Made by a program: the position numbers and the translations under genes
In this document: one piece after another, positions 1 to 12,591 of the stretch
Numbering within the stretch: position 1 is the first letter of the stretch
Layout of the letters: each line of letters opens with the position of its first letter
The notes under the pieces: model-generated
What the model was told of the DNA's origin: nothing
What the model saw: only the letters and a program-made list of their open reading frames with translations
The model's database searches: none
Origin: Synanceia verrucosa
Lineage: Eukaryota; Chordata; Actinopteri; Perciformes; Synanceiidae
Direction: 5' to 3'
Length of the DNA: 64,000 nt
Assembly: GCA_029721515.1 (NCBI GenBank)
Contig: CM056562.1
Coordinates: 7,302,767-7,366,766 of the forward strand

Positions 1-336
1 CAAATTGGAAGTATATTGCTGTGTCATTAAGATTTTCCTTTATTATAACTTTGAACCAAATCATAAAAATGTCCCACATCAAAATTACAAAAAAAGTTAT
101 AGTGGCCATGTGCACTCTAAATAGTTTTTTTTTATTATTTAAATCATTAAACTAACATATGCTGATAAACAAAAAAGAACAAAACCTAGAATATACATCC
201 ATATTCACCCCTTCCTCCCCTTTCAACGTTACTTTGCTCCCACCATCCATATTGATGCCTGTAGAAGCAGGCAGGACAGAAAACATCTCTGGTCGTCATT
301 TGCATGTGATAAATAAATGAGGTGAACCAATCAAGG

Positions 337-362
337 GTGTGTGTGTGTGTGTGTGTGTGTGC
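337..362. repeat. (GT)n microsatellite
   Basis: Alternating GT, directly read; about 13 units. Confidence 0.95.
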
Positions 363-375
363 GCTCATGTCTGTG

Positions 376-387
376 GCGCTCTGCTGG
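376..387 (-). promoter_or_regulatory. CTCF-like motif, minus orientation
   Basis: The reverse strand reads CCAGCAGAGCGC followed by CACAG, 11 of 12 matches to CCASYAGRKGGC. Isolated at the far left edge. Confidence 0.3.
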
Positions 388-1166
388 TTAAAATTGCATG
401 ACAGGAGGAGGGGAGGAGAAAGCATAAGAGAAGAAAAAAAACGATCTGTGCTGCACAGTTTTTAGTTTATGTAAAGAAAGAGAGACACTGAGTGAGAGGA
501 GGGGACAGAGAGTGAGAGAGGAATGGGAAATGCAGAGCCTTGGAGGGCCCCATCACACCGCTCGACACAATAATGAATTTCAAATAAGTTATTCACTTCA
601 GGAGTAAGTGGCTGGCACCCGCTCCTTACAGCTGGTTTGTTGAGATAATTGATTTTCAAATAGTTTTGAGAACGAGGAACATGGACGGCGGTTGGCCGAG
701 GGAGAAGCTGGGAAGAGTGGGGGAGGTGAGCGTACCAGCGATGACAACTACAACAGGACTAGTGTGTATGTGTGTGGCACTGCTAGAGTGTGTACATGTC
801 AATTATAAGTGTGAGGGAAGTCACAGGGATGTTTTAATTTGCGTAGGAAAGAGGCCGTGTCGGAAAGGAGGCTAGCTGTAATTAAACTGATACAGCTCTG
901 CAGACACACACACTCATGTGGGAAAGATGATTTTTTTTTTCATGTGTCATACTTCTACTTCATCTCCACCGTCTCTCCTCTCTCGTCCTGGCTCAGGGCG
1001 TACTGGCCAGCTAAACTTTGTGTGGCTTTCTACAGCACTGTTAACACTGCAGTCCTCCTCTGCTGGCTGCACTGACACAGATAACTGAGCATCCACGATG
1101 ACTGCGACACAAACTCAATGAGATGCATTAGTGGTAGGATTTGAATTGACAATGTAATTTACCACA

Positions 1167-1192
1167 TCTCTCTCTCTGTCTCTCTCGCTGTC

Positions 1193-1224
<32 letters not shown>
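1167..1224. repeat. (CT)n imperfect microsatellite
   Basis: CT tract interrupted by single G bases in its first half and pure in its second half. It is a polypyrimidine run of the kind that can form triplex DNA. Confidence 0.9.
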
Positions 1225-2251
1225 CTGCCCAGCTCTCTTCCTCTCTATCTGTCTCCACCACCCTCTTCTCGCTATCGCTGAGTTTAATTCATAGCAAGAG
1301 CGAGAAAGTGAGGCAAGGAAACTCAAGCAGCTGCTAGGGTTTCCATCATGAATATATTTAACACATTAAACATCATACAGGCGAGTGGTAGTGATAGAAC
1401 AACAAACACTATCCCGCATAAAAGATATTTTCCTTCTGCATTAGATTCTCAAACAGGATATCTGCACATTTTAATGATAATTTAGATTAGAGAAGGTTTG
1501 GAGAGAATACTCCAAATATCATAAGTAGGGTTACTTTAAAGCATTCAATATGTAAAAATGTACTTTTGTAAAAGTGATAAGTTGGTCAGTTGATGTGAAT
1601 AGACAGACAGACAAGCACTCTGCCATTAAACACCAGGTGTTATACGTAGCAGCCTACATGCACTGATGTATCCTGTCGATACAACTGTGTGGTGTATCAA
1701 AAAGAGGGCCAGTGATTTGCATTGAGTGTCAGGACGATTGCACCTGCTTGTTTCTCCGCCTGTCAGATCACCTCCACCCACTTGCCTCGTATTGAAAATT
1801 AATTATGACGTGCAACAATCACTCCTTTTCAGGAAAGACCCTTTTTTTCATCTGAATGACTTAAAGCCATACAAGTTATGCTTTTTGAGTAATTCTTTGT
1901 GGCAACACTCAGTTTTTAAGATATGACGATTAAATCTACTACTCTGCAAAATGTGCACTTACGAAGTGTTAGTTGGCTTGGGTTGATCTAAACAGCCCTA
2001 AACTAGTGTGACGTATTAATGTTGAAACACCTCAATGTAGCCTCAGTGGAATGATTCACAATAGAGAAAAAACTCAGACACAGGGAAAAACATAACAAGA
2101 CCCCATGGTGAGTGCATAAAGTACCATCAAGCTAGAGGAATGGAATCACAAGTCTGACATGCCATAACAGCAAAATAAGACATGTATAAAAAATATAAAC
2201 TCCACAGCCGCCGCGGCAACAAGTAGGGAGAGAAACATCCATTGACAGCTT

Positions 2252-2320
2252 GTCAAGTCAAGTCAATTTGTATAGCACACTATCACAGATTACAAATTTG
2301 CCTCAGAGGGCTTAACAATC
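2252..2320 (+). repeat. fragment of a fish interspersed repeat ('TTGTATAGCAC' type)
   Basis: The stretch reads AAGTCAATTTGTATAGCAC and, some 35 bases on, CAGAGGGCTTAACAATC. This resembles a widespread fish repeat tail with TTTGTATAGC and GCTTTACA blocks. The family is recalled, not searched. Confidence 0.5.
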
Positions 2321-2675
2321 ATGTTAATTCTCAGTGTTAACTTACTATGACACTAAGAGGTGGATGTGATTAATTTAGATTGATTTTAAAATTCATAGCG
2401 AGCTAAATTCAGTGTCATGTAATTCTACCAATGAAACAGAATTTGATAATATGAAAAGGTATTGTTTTTATTTTCTTCGTGTTGATCATAAATATTTGTT
2501 TTTCAAAGGAAGTCTTGTCAGCATTGTGGCGTCTGTACATGCCTATTTTTTCTAAATTCCAGTAAATATTTACATGACTTTTTTTCATCAATTCAGGTGT
2601 TAAATTACAAATCATGGGATTTTAGCTTAGAAATCTAGATACACCCTAACGGCAAAAAATATTTTTGCCTAGCAG

Positions 2676-2953
2676 GATCCCATATGGAAAAGTAATATTT
2701 AAAAAATGTACTGAAATTCATAAATAGTATATGATTTACTCTTGAAAGTGGCCGCTTTTGCATTCTTTTCATACAAGAAAATAGAAAGATGTATAAGGAT
2801 ATTATTTGTATCATTCACTATTGTATGCTCTACATACAAGTTTCATACAAAGAAAATCTCCCTGTCAAGAATTACTCAAGAGAAAATCATACACTATTCA
2901 TGAATTTCAGTACATTTTTTAATGTAAAGTTCTTTTCTTTTCCGAATGGGATG
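2676..2953. mobile_element. fold-back MITE-like element, about 280 bp
   Basis: The left arm at about 2676-2745 and right arm at about 2876-2953 are inverted copies. Over their inner 45 bases (ATGTACTGAAATTCAT region) they differ at only a few positions, and the outer ends still match (ATCCCATATGGAAAAG against ATCCCATTCGGAAAAG). The centre holds no ORF. Long terminal inverted repeats without coding capacity are the mark of a non-autonomous DNA transposon. Confidence 0.75.
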
Positions 2954-3063
2954 GTCTAGTGGTGCACCACAGGAGCTAATCCTGGCAGACTCCAGCAAGG
3001 AGTCTGTCGGACCAATCACAATGCTCTATCTGCGTAGCGAGTCATTGGGGCGGGCTGAGCACG

Positions 3064-3299
3064 ATGATGACAGGGCTGCTCGTTCATAGCAAAACAATGA
3101 AGTTAGCTGTGGCTAATGAACAGCGGTTGTTTGAATTGGCTCTGTCATCGATTCTGGAAGAGTTACACTTGGGCTTTTCTTTGAAAGTTGAGCGGAAAGA
3201 AGCACTCAAGTCATTTGTTTTAAAGAAAGATGCATTTGCTGTTGTGCCGACTGGCAAATACTATACTATACCGACTATACGTTTGATGTCATAATCTGG
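3064..3299 (+). pseudogene. fossil fragment of a RecQ-like helicase from a repeat
   Basis: A 76-residue open frame contains an ALKSFVLKKDAFAVVPTGKY segment, which resembles the region around the Walker A motif (LPTGxGKS) of RecQ-like helicases found in many fish repeats. Here the motif is broken: after PTG the reading is KYYT, and the frame soon ends at TAA. Only this N-terminal scrap remains. The source element is not identified; it lies directly beside the fold-back element at 2676-2953, and the two may share an origin. Confidence 0.45.
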
Positions 3300-4134
3300 C
3301 TTGTTGGGCTAATGGGATCACTTACTGATATTCCTCCCCTGGGATTTCAAGCGTTTGAATATCAGCAGTTATTATGCCCATTTTTGTCACAACTATGCAG
3401 TATAAATTTGCATTAACCAACATTCTGGACGAGTCATAAAAGCAGTGTGTCAACAATGCCAATCATCTTTTCAATACCTGGAGGTGTGCTTTAGCTGTCA
3501 CTTGTCCAAAAATCTTTGTCATTGAACCTAATCCAGGGATTCAGAATCATCACTATCAATGCAGTTTGACGGGTGGTTTGTGAATGCACCTCCCCACTCT
3601 GTCCATGACTTAAATTCTCAGGCAACAGGATGGTTTGACAGCTTTGGCCTTGGGCCTAGATACTCATTTAGACCATAATTGAGCTGTAAGCTAAAAGGGT
3701 AATCGGGCAGCCTCTATTAAGCACCTGACTGACTGTGTGTGAGTGTGTGTCTGTGTGTGTACATTTGATACTCAAACCATGTCATTGTGCAAGAGGAGGA
3801 GCGAGAAGCAGGCTCTGTGCAGACATGTACGCAATCTCCGGAGCCAAATTCTCACACAGGACACAGGGTTGCAGGGCTAAAATCAGGTGAACACATGCAC
3901 ATGTAGGCACACACAAACACATGGGCTAATTGCACACACTCGAAAGCACGCTCAGAGCACAACATAGTTTTTTGTGTTTGTGTGCATGTGTGTGTGTATG
4001 TGTGTGTTTTTTCTTCTTCAGATTGACAGGATGCTTAGGAGGCTGTGTGCTCACTATAATTACACACACTTGAGAAATGTCGGCTTTCGGCGTTGGAGAG
4101 GAGGGTGTAATCAACGCTCTCCCTGTCATGCACT

Positions 4135-4159
4135 CACACACACACACACACACACACAC
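4135..4159. repeat. (CA)n microsatellite
   Basis: Alternating CA, about 12 units; a smaller CA/CG patch follows at 4235-4253. Confidence 0.9.
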
Positions 4160-5346
4160 CTGACATTCTTACGGAGATTAGCAACACACCTCTTTGCTCT
4201 GGAATCCAATCTGAGGATGAAGAAAATAAGTCAGATACACACACACACGCACAAAGGAAGCATCACCGCCATCACAGTCATCATCAGTGACAGCTGTTGT
4301 CTTATCATCAAATCTGTCATCATCATCACTATCATCTTCACCTTCATCGTTGCATGTTGTTGGCAGAAATCTTTGTTTATCACTTAAGTCAAGAGCTTGT
4401 TAAACAGAAACCCATTTGCCTGTGTGCACACATACACGCACAGAGTCTTGTTTTTGGATACAAACTGAAGCGCCACGTTCAAGTTCACGCTGAGGTTAGG
4501 TATTCGACATTGAGTCACGCACATCAAGCTCAGGAAAACATGAACAAGTCATTTCAGCAAAACTCAAATAAATAAAGAAACTGTTGAGGAGAACCACACA
4601 TGTATAATGTCTAATAATATGTATGCCTTAACCATATGAATTTGCAAGAAGATGTTGATATGAATAAATGACTATGTCATCATCCTTCTTCTGGATCTCC
4701 AAACTTATTTGTTACAACAACTTTCTATAACCCAAAATAACTTTGTTTTTTTATTCTCCATTCTTCCCAGGCACCTTAATTACCTTGGGACCATTTACCC
4801 GAGGACACTAAGGAGCAGCTGTGCTCTCCCTATGTTTATGTATGTATGTCCATGCCCTCCCGTCTCAGCCCTAAGGCTACCAGTCCTGCCTTTTAGCATA
4901 ATAATAATAAGCGTGCACTCTGCAGTCCAGGTCCCATGGTCATTATTCTGCACCCTGTGGTCCCTGCATTCCCAAGTACTACCCCAGGTCCTGGGCCTCC
5001 TGCAGGGAGTGTTGAAGGAACACTGTTTTCATTAAGACGGTCATTTTCTGCACACTGTGATTTGTGCGCGTCCTTTTAAATAGTTTTTAAAAAGCCAGGG
5101 CCCCTTGCATTAAATACCACCACTGTAGAACTATTAAGTGGAGCGAAGCAGCCGGACAAACTGTCGCTGTTATGGCATTTCAATTTCATCGCAATGGGAT
5201 GGCGTTAAGACACACACATGCACAAGCTTACGCATATACCACCTTGGCCCTTGTTGTGGACCGGCAGCACATATAACCATCTAAACATTGTTTCAAGCTG
5301 CTTTTTTCCATTCTTATTGCTTTTGCACAGCTTTCATCATTACTCA

Positions 5347-5380
<34 letters not shown>
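5347..5380. repeat. (CA)n microsatellite
   Basis: Uninterrupted CA, 17 units. Confidence 0.95.
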
Positions 5381-5382
<2 letters not shown>

Positions 5383-5429
5383 CTGTCTCCTCTTTACCAG
5401 CAGCCCATTATTCGCTTTTTCCGAACTTC

Positions 5430-5650
5430 AAGACAGGCAAATTAATTACGGCCTTCTTGATCTAGAAACAATTATGATTGCCACACGGCCTCCTCAATGC
5501 AGCCTCAGAGTGTCATGGCTGCCACTCCCTGCATCTTTGAAGCATCATGCAGCACTATTAGTATGGCACTGCATCTTATCACTATGGCCTCATCACCCTC
5601 CTAAGAGCTCTGAGGCAATGTACTCTAATAATTAATAATTACCAATTCTA
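5430..5650. promoter_or_regulatory. candidate conserved non-coding element
   Basis: Non-repetitive sequence with several homeodomain-type cores (TAATTA at 5443-5448; a TAATAATTAATAATTA cluster near 5625-5645) and no ORF. Conservation itself cannot be seen from one sequence. Confidence 0.35.
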
Positions 5651-5699
5651 ACTACAGATATGCTTTTTCTCATTAAGGAGAGATACTTGATCGTTTCTT

Positions 5700-5731
5700 T
5701 GTGTGTGTGTGTGTGTGTGTGCGTGTGTGTG
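5700..5731. repeat. (GT)n microsatellite
   Basis: GT tract with one GC interruption. Confidence 0.95.
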
Positions 5732-6226
5732 CTTTGCTTTTCTCCTCTCTCTCATGTATCCCACTAGTGCAATAGTTTTCAAAAGGGTCCTTGAGAATGT
5801 TCCAAGGGTTTCCCAACAAATAGGCAAATAATTGATTTCTGCTAAATTTCCATCTATACATAACACAATGACAGAATATCATGTACAATATTAGCACTAT
5901 TTAATTCATCTATTTTGCTAAATTTACCTTAAAGTGAAAAAGTTTGGAAGTTACTGAACTAGGAAAATGGCATGCACTCAAAATGAAAAGTACTTGGATT
6001 TCTGCATCTTACAGAGGATCACTGATCACAAACAACAAGTGTTAACAAGTGTTTAACAAGTGTCTTGTTAAATGTGCTTAAAGACTGAAATGGCTTAGCA
6101 GAGTCCAATACATGGAAGTTAAACAAACCACTGTCATAGAACCATGGCACACAGAGCAAATTTCAAAGTATTGAGTTTCCTAAAAATATTACATATATTA
6201 ACTAGAAAAACACTCAGAGAGGGCAG

Positions 6227-6546
6227 ACCTCCGCCAAGGCAGCGGTGGCAATTTTTTATTTATTTATTTAAAGTTACCCCCCACCGGGGCTTGTTTGTTG
6301 GTTGTTGCTTTGTTGGTTTGTTGGTTTGTCAGTTTGCAAAGTAACTGAAAAAGTTATGGATGTTTATTTTGCAAAATTTTCTGGGTTGGCCAGAAGTGGC
6401 CTAACTTAAAACTGATTAATTTTTGGTGGTGCCGCCACTGCTGACCAACCCTAAAAATTAAACACTTTTTGAGTTATTTTACAAATCAACAAACCAACAT
6501 GCAAATAAACAAACCCTGGTGAAAGCATAACCTCCTTGGCAGAGGT
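6227..6546. mobile_element. fold-back MITE-like element with ACCTCCGCCAAGG ends
   Basis: The left end ACCTCCGCCAAGG (from 6227) pairs with the right end CCTTGGCAGAGGT (to 6546). The inner arms also pair: the CACCGGGGCTTGTTTG side with its TTGGTTTGTTGGTTTG run against the inverted form near 6485-6525. It encodes nothing and is flanked by AT-rich DNA. The CCTTGGCGGAGGT end motif is one I recall as frequent in teleost genomes. Confidence 0.7.
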
Positions 6547-8921
6547 AATTATTAGAAGATGCAATTTATTTGTATTTGAATATAGTATGAGGAGTATTTT
6601 TTTTTTTGAAACCTTGCTGTTTTGCCCGACAGTATATGGATGTTTATGGGTGTTTTATATTCCACAGACAAGCATATATTTGTTTCTCTTAAGTTTATGA
6701 AGCCTTTGATGTTTGTATTTTAGATCTGTGGACAGATCTAATAGCATAAGATAACCTTCAACTGCTGAAAATCCACAAGTTTGATTAATCATAAATAGCT
6801 TCCAAGAAAAAACATTTTCCTTTCGATAGTGAAGTAAGTTGAAGAGTGTGACTACATATATAAAATATATATAAAGTAAATCTCAGATCTCAAATGTGTG
6901 GCAACAGACATGATAGATCATATGGGCTATTTCTTCAGTAAAAGAAGTTCAGTGTCCAGAGTGCTGAGTTGTTTTTTGCATAATGTTAACAACAAAAATA
7001 TTATTTAATTACAAATATTAATGTATTACAATTAGAAAAGTTATTCAACTACCAAAATGTCACTTTACTTTTTTGTATTGTATCTGTATCTTTTATTTTG
7101 TATTTTTGAAATGTGGAGAGAAAGAACAGAAAAAAGCCCAGTAGCACAGCTCTACAATTTATGCACCAAAAAAATCTAATGAATGTATTCTTTAGGATGG
7201 AGCTCCATCATTCAGTCCTTATTTCTGTCACTCATGATTGCTTTATTTCCTCATGTTTCCTTTTGAGTCACCCCTCCTTCATCTGCTCCTTTTAACACTT
7301 GTTCTAAACACTGCCTCCAGGAAAATAACATTACACCCTGCTACTGAATGGGCTTTCTGCATGTGTTTGTGTGTATGTGCTCAGACGCTGGCACGCAACC
7401 ATCTGTACCCTTTTCCATTCAGATATACAGACTGCTTTTCTAAACATGTCCGTTTGACACGTGCGTATGTGTGCACGTGGGAATTAGGCTGCTGGACTGG
7501 GTGTGTTAGCCTCATGGCCGCCCTCAATCAACCTTCGCCTGTCTGCTTCAGCAAACTGACCCACGCTATTGTCCAGCACAAAGCACTGTGGAGAGCAGCA
7601 CCAGGTATTAGCATTTTAATCACACACACATAAACATGGTGGTGTTGTCTGAGTGTAAAGCCTGTCAACAAAAAGAGAATATATCAATAAAGATGTGATT
7701 TTATGAGAGGAACAAAATAATTTCCATCACAACAAAATAATAATGTTTCCCCCAGTTAATAAACTATAGTGTATGTACTTTACTTTTTCAGTTGTCTCTC
7801 AAGGTTTGAATCAGCTCTCCAGTTCCTGCCACTCCACAGGTGTTGACAGAGTAAAGGCTTATGGACACTGTGTCCAGAGCAGGACGTCCTTAAACGTTAC
7901 CATTCAAGTTTACTATTTTGAGTTGAGTGTTTCTGTGGCAGTGTGCACTTCACATGACACTGCCTACTGTCAATCACCAGACACCCAGAGGGAGAAATGA
8001 AAATCTCTGCCAGCCGTACGTCGTTCATTAACTGCACTATCACATCCATGTTTTTCATTTAACATAATTGCAAACCCCAAGTTACTTCCCTTTAGGCAAG
8101 AATTGCCTTTAAGTGATGAAACAGATTATGTTTGACCTCAAATGTTAAAACCTCCAAATAGATGTCAACATGACACAATAACTTTAAATGCTTCTCTACA
8201 AAATAAATACCACAATATACTTCCAGTGTTCAAGAAAGGCAGACTGTCGACTATGGTTAAACAGCACTCACTTTATAAAATAAAAGTGTTTTTACAGTCT
8301 ATGTCTATAAACAGTTGGTCGTCTTTCATGGAGTTATAAGCTGGTTTGTTTACACTCCCAGCTGTGAGATCTGGTTCCCTGTGAAACCCCTCCTGAGAGA
8401 AACACTGACAACTGGCAACAGGTTAACACGAGTTCCTGCAGGTGTAGTGAAAGAAATCCCCTCAGTTACATGAAGATCACCCACTTATAAAAAGAGGTGT
8501 CATGTTCCAGGTGACTCTGGTGCCATGGAGTTATGCCTTGGCTTAATAATAAATTGAAAAAAAAATACAAATATGCAGTCTGTCTGAAGAAAGGCGATGC
8601 AGAGGAGGAGGAAGAGATATCTTCCCATCTTAAAAGCAGTCTTCCTCTCTCATGCCATCCCACTCTCCGATTGGTATAACAGGTAATTAGTGGTGTGTCA
8701 TGGCCCTGGGGAGTATGAGGAACAAGAAAAAGATGGGTGAGGAGCGAAAGTAGAGAGAGTGAGAGAGAGATTTCTGATTACCTGACAAGTTAGGGCTGGA
8801 AAGGCTACACTTAGCCCATTAAAGATTTTTTTTCTTCAGCGTGACATTTGAGAGCAGCTGCGAAGCTGTGCGCCACCTTGCCATTTCCCTGTACACCGGG
8901 CATCCATTTAGGGACAGGATG

Positions 8922-8990
8922 GGGGGGGGACAGAGAGAGAGAGAAAGAGAGAAAGAGAGAGGGGGGGAAGAGAGAGAGAGAGAGGAAGAC
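8922..8990. repeat. (GA)n polypurine tract
   Basis: GA repeat interrupted by two G runs. It is a polypurine stretch of about 70 bases on the plus strand and generates false arginine/glutamate-rich frames. Confidence 0.9.
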
Positions 8991-9543
8991 CACCAGGCCA
9001 TCACTGCAACACAAATGGATTTCATTCACCAAGGTGAACTGTAGTACACTGATAAATGCGCTTCCTTGAATGTCAGCAAATGTCACCCAAGAAGCCATTT
9101 GCCACTGCTTTAATAGCTTCCCCAGACTTACAGAGGGAGTGACAGAAAGTAAGAAGGCATGAGGTGAGATAAGGAAGATGATGAGTCACATGGAGTGAGG
9201 GACAGACAAAGTGAGGGGACAAACAAATGCACAAATGTAGCAAGCTAACACATGTAAAAAAAATGACATGGATTAAGGCCGAGAGAGAAAGAGAACAGAT
9301 GAGAACAAGGTTGGGCTGTTGTCACTTCCACATGATTAAGCAATTAGCCATTTGAGATGTCTCCAACAAGGCGGTGCACCGAGACAGAAGTGACTGTTTA
9401 GAACATGATCCCTTGCTTTCTGTCTCTTTCTCTGTCCGCTGCTTAATCTGTCTCTGTCTGTCTTCACTGTCACCTGCATTACACCCTTCAACTGCTGAAT
9501 GTATTTACAGTATGTGTCTGTTTGCCTTTCACGCTCTCTGTGC

Positions 9544-9544
9544 A

Positions 9545-9603
<59 letters not shown>
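9544..9603. repeat. (CA)n microsatellite
   Basis: About 27 nearly perfect CA units, preceded by CG-containing units. Confidence 0.95.
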
Positions 9604-9607
<4 letters not shown>

Positions 9608-10759
9608 CCGTGTCCATTCAAGCAAGAGTTGACATCATTAAGTGTAATGTGAGAAGTTGCAGGTTCGGTTGACGCCTCTTTCCTGAGACCTGTCACACAA
9701 GGGCTGAGTTAAAACACGCAAAGACACACACCGAGCTGCATAAGCGTCTTTTAACGTTGTCTTAACGTTGTGTTGCAGGTAAAAGTGTGTTTATCCTGCT
9801 CACCACACTCCATACACATCTTTCTAAGACTGATAACAAATCCTTTGACCTGTTGCTCTACGTCCGTCTTTGGTTGTTAAGATAAACTGAAAAATAAAAA
9901 GGTTCGGATTTGACCCACTTTTTTCTGATTCTCTGTCACTTGTGCAATAATTAATCCTGTTGTTTTACTTCGTTTTGTACATTATATGTGCAACCTCCAA
10001 CAGTGTGTATGCATGCATGTGCTCAATATGCTTAAGTTTAATATTAATAAATATTGTTGTGTGTGTGCAGGTCCCTTTGACTGCACGAGGACAACGTTGG
10101 CTGCAGCCAATCCTAATCCCCCATTCATTTCCACAAGCAGTTGCTAAGGTTACAAATTACCTTTGGTGCTGGTAAGTGGTTTCTTTTATGACACTGGACG
10201 CCCTAATCCTTTTACTGAATACATATTTCATTTAGGATTAGCACAACAACGGATACAGTTGTTCTTAGAATATTACAACTCCAACTCTGTTTTGTTCATG
10301 CTCAGACAACGGTTGACTCTCTTTTAAATTAACGAAATTAATAAAAAACTAGTTCAGTCTGTGCTTTCTGGAGTTGGGGGGAAAGCTGTGGGGAAGTGAC
10401 AGGAAGTGTTAGATAGGTAACGACACAGTTGATTAGACCAAGTTATTCCCTCTTTTAGGTTTCTGTGGTGTCTTTGAACAGATGGCAACAATGGAAACAC
10501 TTTCTTCCCTTTAATCCCTCCCAGCAGTTGATACGCACTTATCTGCGGTGATTTTGATTCTCTTCGTTCTTCTACATCCAGTGTGTTTTCTTCCCATGAC
10601 GTTGAATACATCTGTAACACCATCATGTTATTTGAAACACATCAGGTCTGTAAATGAGTTTGAGATTTTCTTTTTTTCCATGTCAACCCTCTTGCTGCAG
10701 AGGTGTGACTTTAACAACAATCAAGAGCAGACACAACTTTTATGACATAGTCACTAAAG

Positions 10760-11060
10760 AAATCAAATCAAATCAAATAGTTGTATACTTGACGGCAATG
10801 CAAAGTTTGTTTTATGTCATACACATATTTCATACACAAAGTTCAACGCAGTTTAAATCATAACTCATGCAGGTGTCAAGTAACAAATTAAGTACAATAC
10901 ATTTAAAATATAAGGATAAAAACAAATTAATTGAATTAAATGGCAAAAGCAAATAAACAGTTATGTGCAGTAAAAGTTCAGACCTGGCAGAGGATGAATG
11001 CTATTGAAAGATGTGTTTTGGTCTCTAACCTTGCAGAGATTCTGTTCTTTGTCAGACACC
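10760..11060. repeat. degraded interspersed repeat
   Basis: It starts with repeated AATCA/AATCAAAT units and TTGTATA, then a low-complexity AAATTAA zone and a GTGTTTTGGTCTCTAACCTTG block. This order recalls a common fish repeat with a TTTGTATAGC head and a GTGTTTTxAG block. Boundaries are uncertain. Confidence 0.35.
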
Positions 11061-11977
11061 AGAGAACTTTATCTATTAGTATTTTATCTCATTTGGACAT
11101 GAAGGATGCATCATTAAACATTTTTTTTAATTTCAGAGGAGTTTGTCATTGAACTGATGAGTATTAGAATTTGTATGTGAGTCGATGCAGCAGGATTTCT
11201 CATTTTCCTCTCTCTCCTGTCTGATCCAAGGCCTTTTTAAGAGGGTCACAATATAAATCTGAGAAGTCATGAGATAATAAATGTGATAAGAAAGAAGGAA
11301 AAAAAATGTTTTCTTTGCTGTTATTTGTGAAATATTAGACCATTAACCTCTCAAACTGTTATTTAAATTGCACAATCTAAGAAGTTATCGTACATCAGAC
11401 ATCTGATAGTTGTGTCCTAAAAACAAATAGCTTTTTATTAGGGATCAAGTCAAAAAGATTTAAAAAAAAACAGAATTTTAATCTAAGCTTGTCACATGTT
11501 GTTTTATGTCAAACTGTCATTAAAAAAATAAGTTATCATGCTTACTGTTGTGGAATAAGTATTTCTCAGTGAAATATGGAGTATGCATAATATGTACCAC
11601 AAAATTGTACTTAAGTAGTTTATGTAGTTTGTTTCCTTTACTGCTCATCTTATTTGAAAGCTGGCTACCTGGCTGAATAAGTTACTGTTCTGATAATGAG
11701 CTGCTGCTCACTCACTGGCTGCTTGAATGACTGACGGCTATATTGACTGGCTGCCTGTCTGCCTAACTGACGGACTGACTATTGAAGCTTAGTCCTGCTA
11801 TGTGGTGAGATCATCATCGCTGGCAAGCACAACAAAAGACTGATGGGAAGAGGCTGTCAACTTGTGTGTGTGCTGGGGGGTGGGGGGTATAAGTGTGTGA
11901 TGGCTTCATTCCTGTATCAACACAGTTCTCTCTGTGGATGAGTCAGTAGGCCATGCCTGACCATCATCCTCTCTCAT

Positions 11978-11989
11978 CACACACACACG

Positions 11990-12055
<66 letters not shown>
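11978..12055. repeat. (CA)n with a central (CG)n block
   Basis: Alternating purine-pyrimidine for about 78 bases, with five CG units near 11988-11998. This is a strong candidate for Z-DNA formation. Confidence 0.95.
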
Positions 12056-12056
<1 letters not shown>

Positions 12057-12567
12057 GTTTGGGGGTGAAGTGGTGCTTAGAAGGAGTGAACTTGGGGTCA
12101 GGGTGGAGAGAGACAAGAGAGGACCAGATAGCACTTTTGTTGGAGACACTTATGTTTTATTTTCAGCATCCTCAATAGCAGTTTCTGCTGATTAATCCTA
12201 CAATTTGAAACCATAACATCTCCTCCAAACTATTCACAAATTATCCAAAATTTTTGCAGTCATATCATAGTTATAAATTTCTCAAAGCTGACTCTCCTCT
12301 CTCGCTTTAAGTGTGATGCATGGAATAAAGAGAGCAGCAGAAAGAGGGAAGTGACAGGAAGAGCGAAGCCCTTGTCAGGCGGGAGATATGAGGGAAGGGA
12401 TTTAGCGTAACACACAGCTGTCTACCTGTCTGTTTGATTGAGAGGAAAGTGGGTTTTCGGTGTAGCACAGAGCCAAGCTGTGTATGTGCATGTGCCTACT
12501 CTGTTGCTTGCTTGGTCTCAGGGGCGCCATGGTGAGGAGGAGATAGGCAGACGACCAAAATCTTTGC

Positions 12568-12591
12568 CTCTCTCTCTTTCTCTCTCTCTCT
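12568..12591. repeat. (CT)n microsatellite
   Basis: Short CT tract with a TTT interruption. Confidence 0.85.

Larger units (their letters stand above)
1..2250. other. gene-free sequence, left edge
   Basis: No coding region is supported. It holds a GT microsatellite (337-362), a CT tract (1167-1224) and a CTCF-like motif (376-387). Open frames here are short, unrelated to known domains and partly made of simple repeats. Confidence 0.6.
3300..6200. other. gene-free stretch with microsatellites and possible enhancer blocks
   Basis: No gene is supported. It holds CA/GT tracts at 4135-4159, 5347-5380 and 5700-5731. Complex non-repetitive sequence at about 4769-4830, 5090-5190 and 5430-5650 looks like non-coding regulatory DNA. 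Open frames here are made largely of CA-repeat histidine/threonine runs. Confidence 0.55.
6550..10750. other. gene-free stretch, simple repeats
   Basis: No coding region is supported. It contains a purine tract (8922-8990), a long CA microsatellite (9544-9603), and otherwise unremarkable AT-rich sequence. Confidence 0.55.

Noticed and set aside
4709..5035. 108-codon hydrophobic plus-strand frame
   Set aside because: No recognisable domain; the DNA looks like non-coding regulatory sequence.
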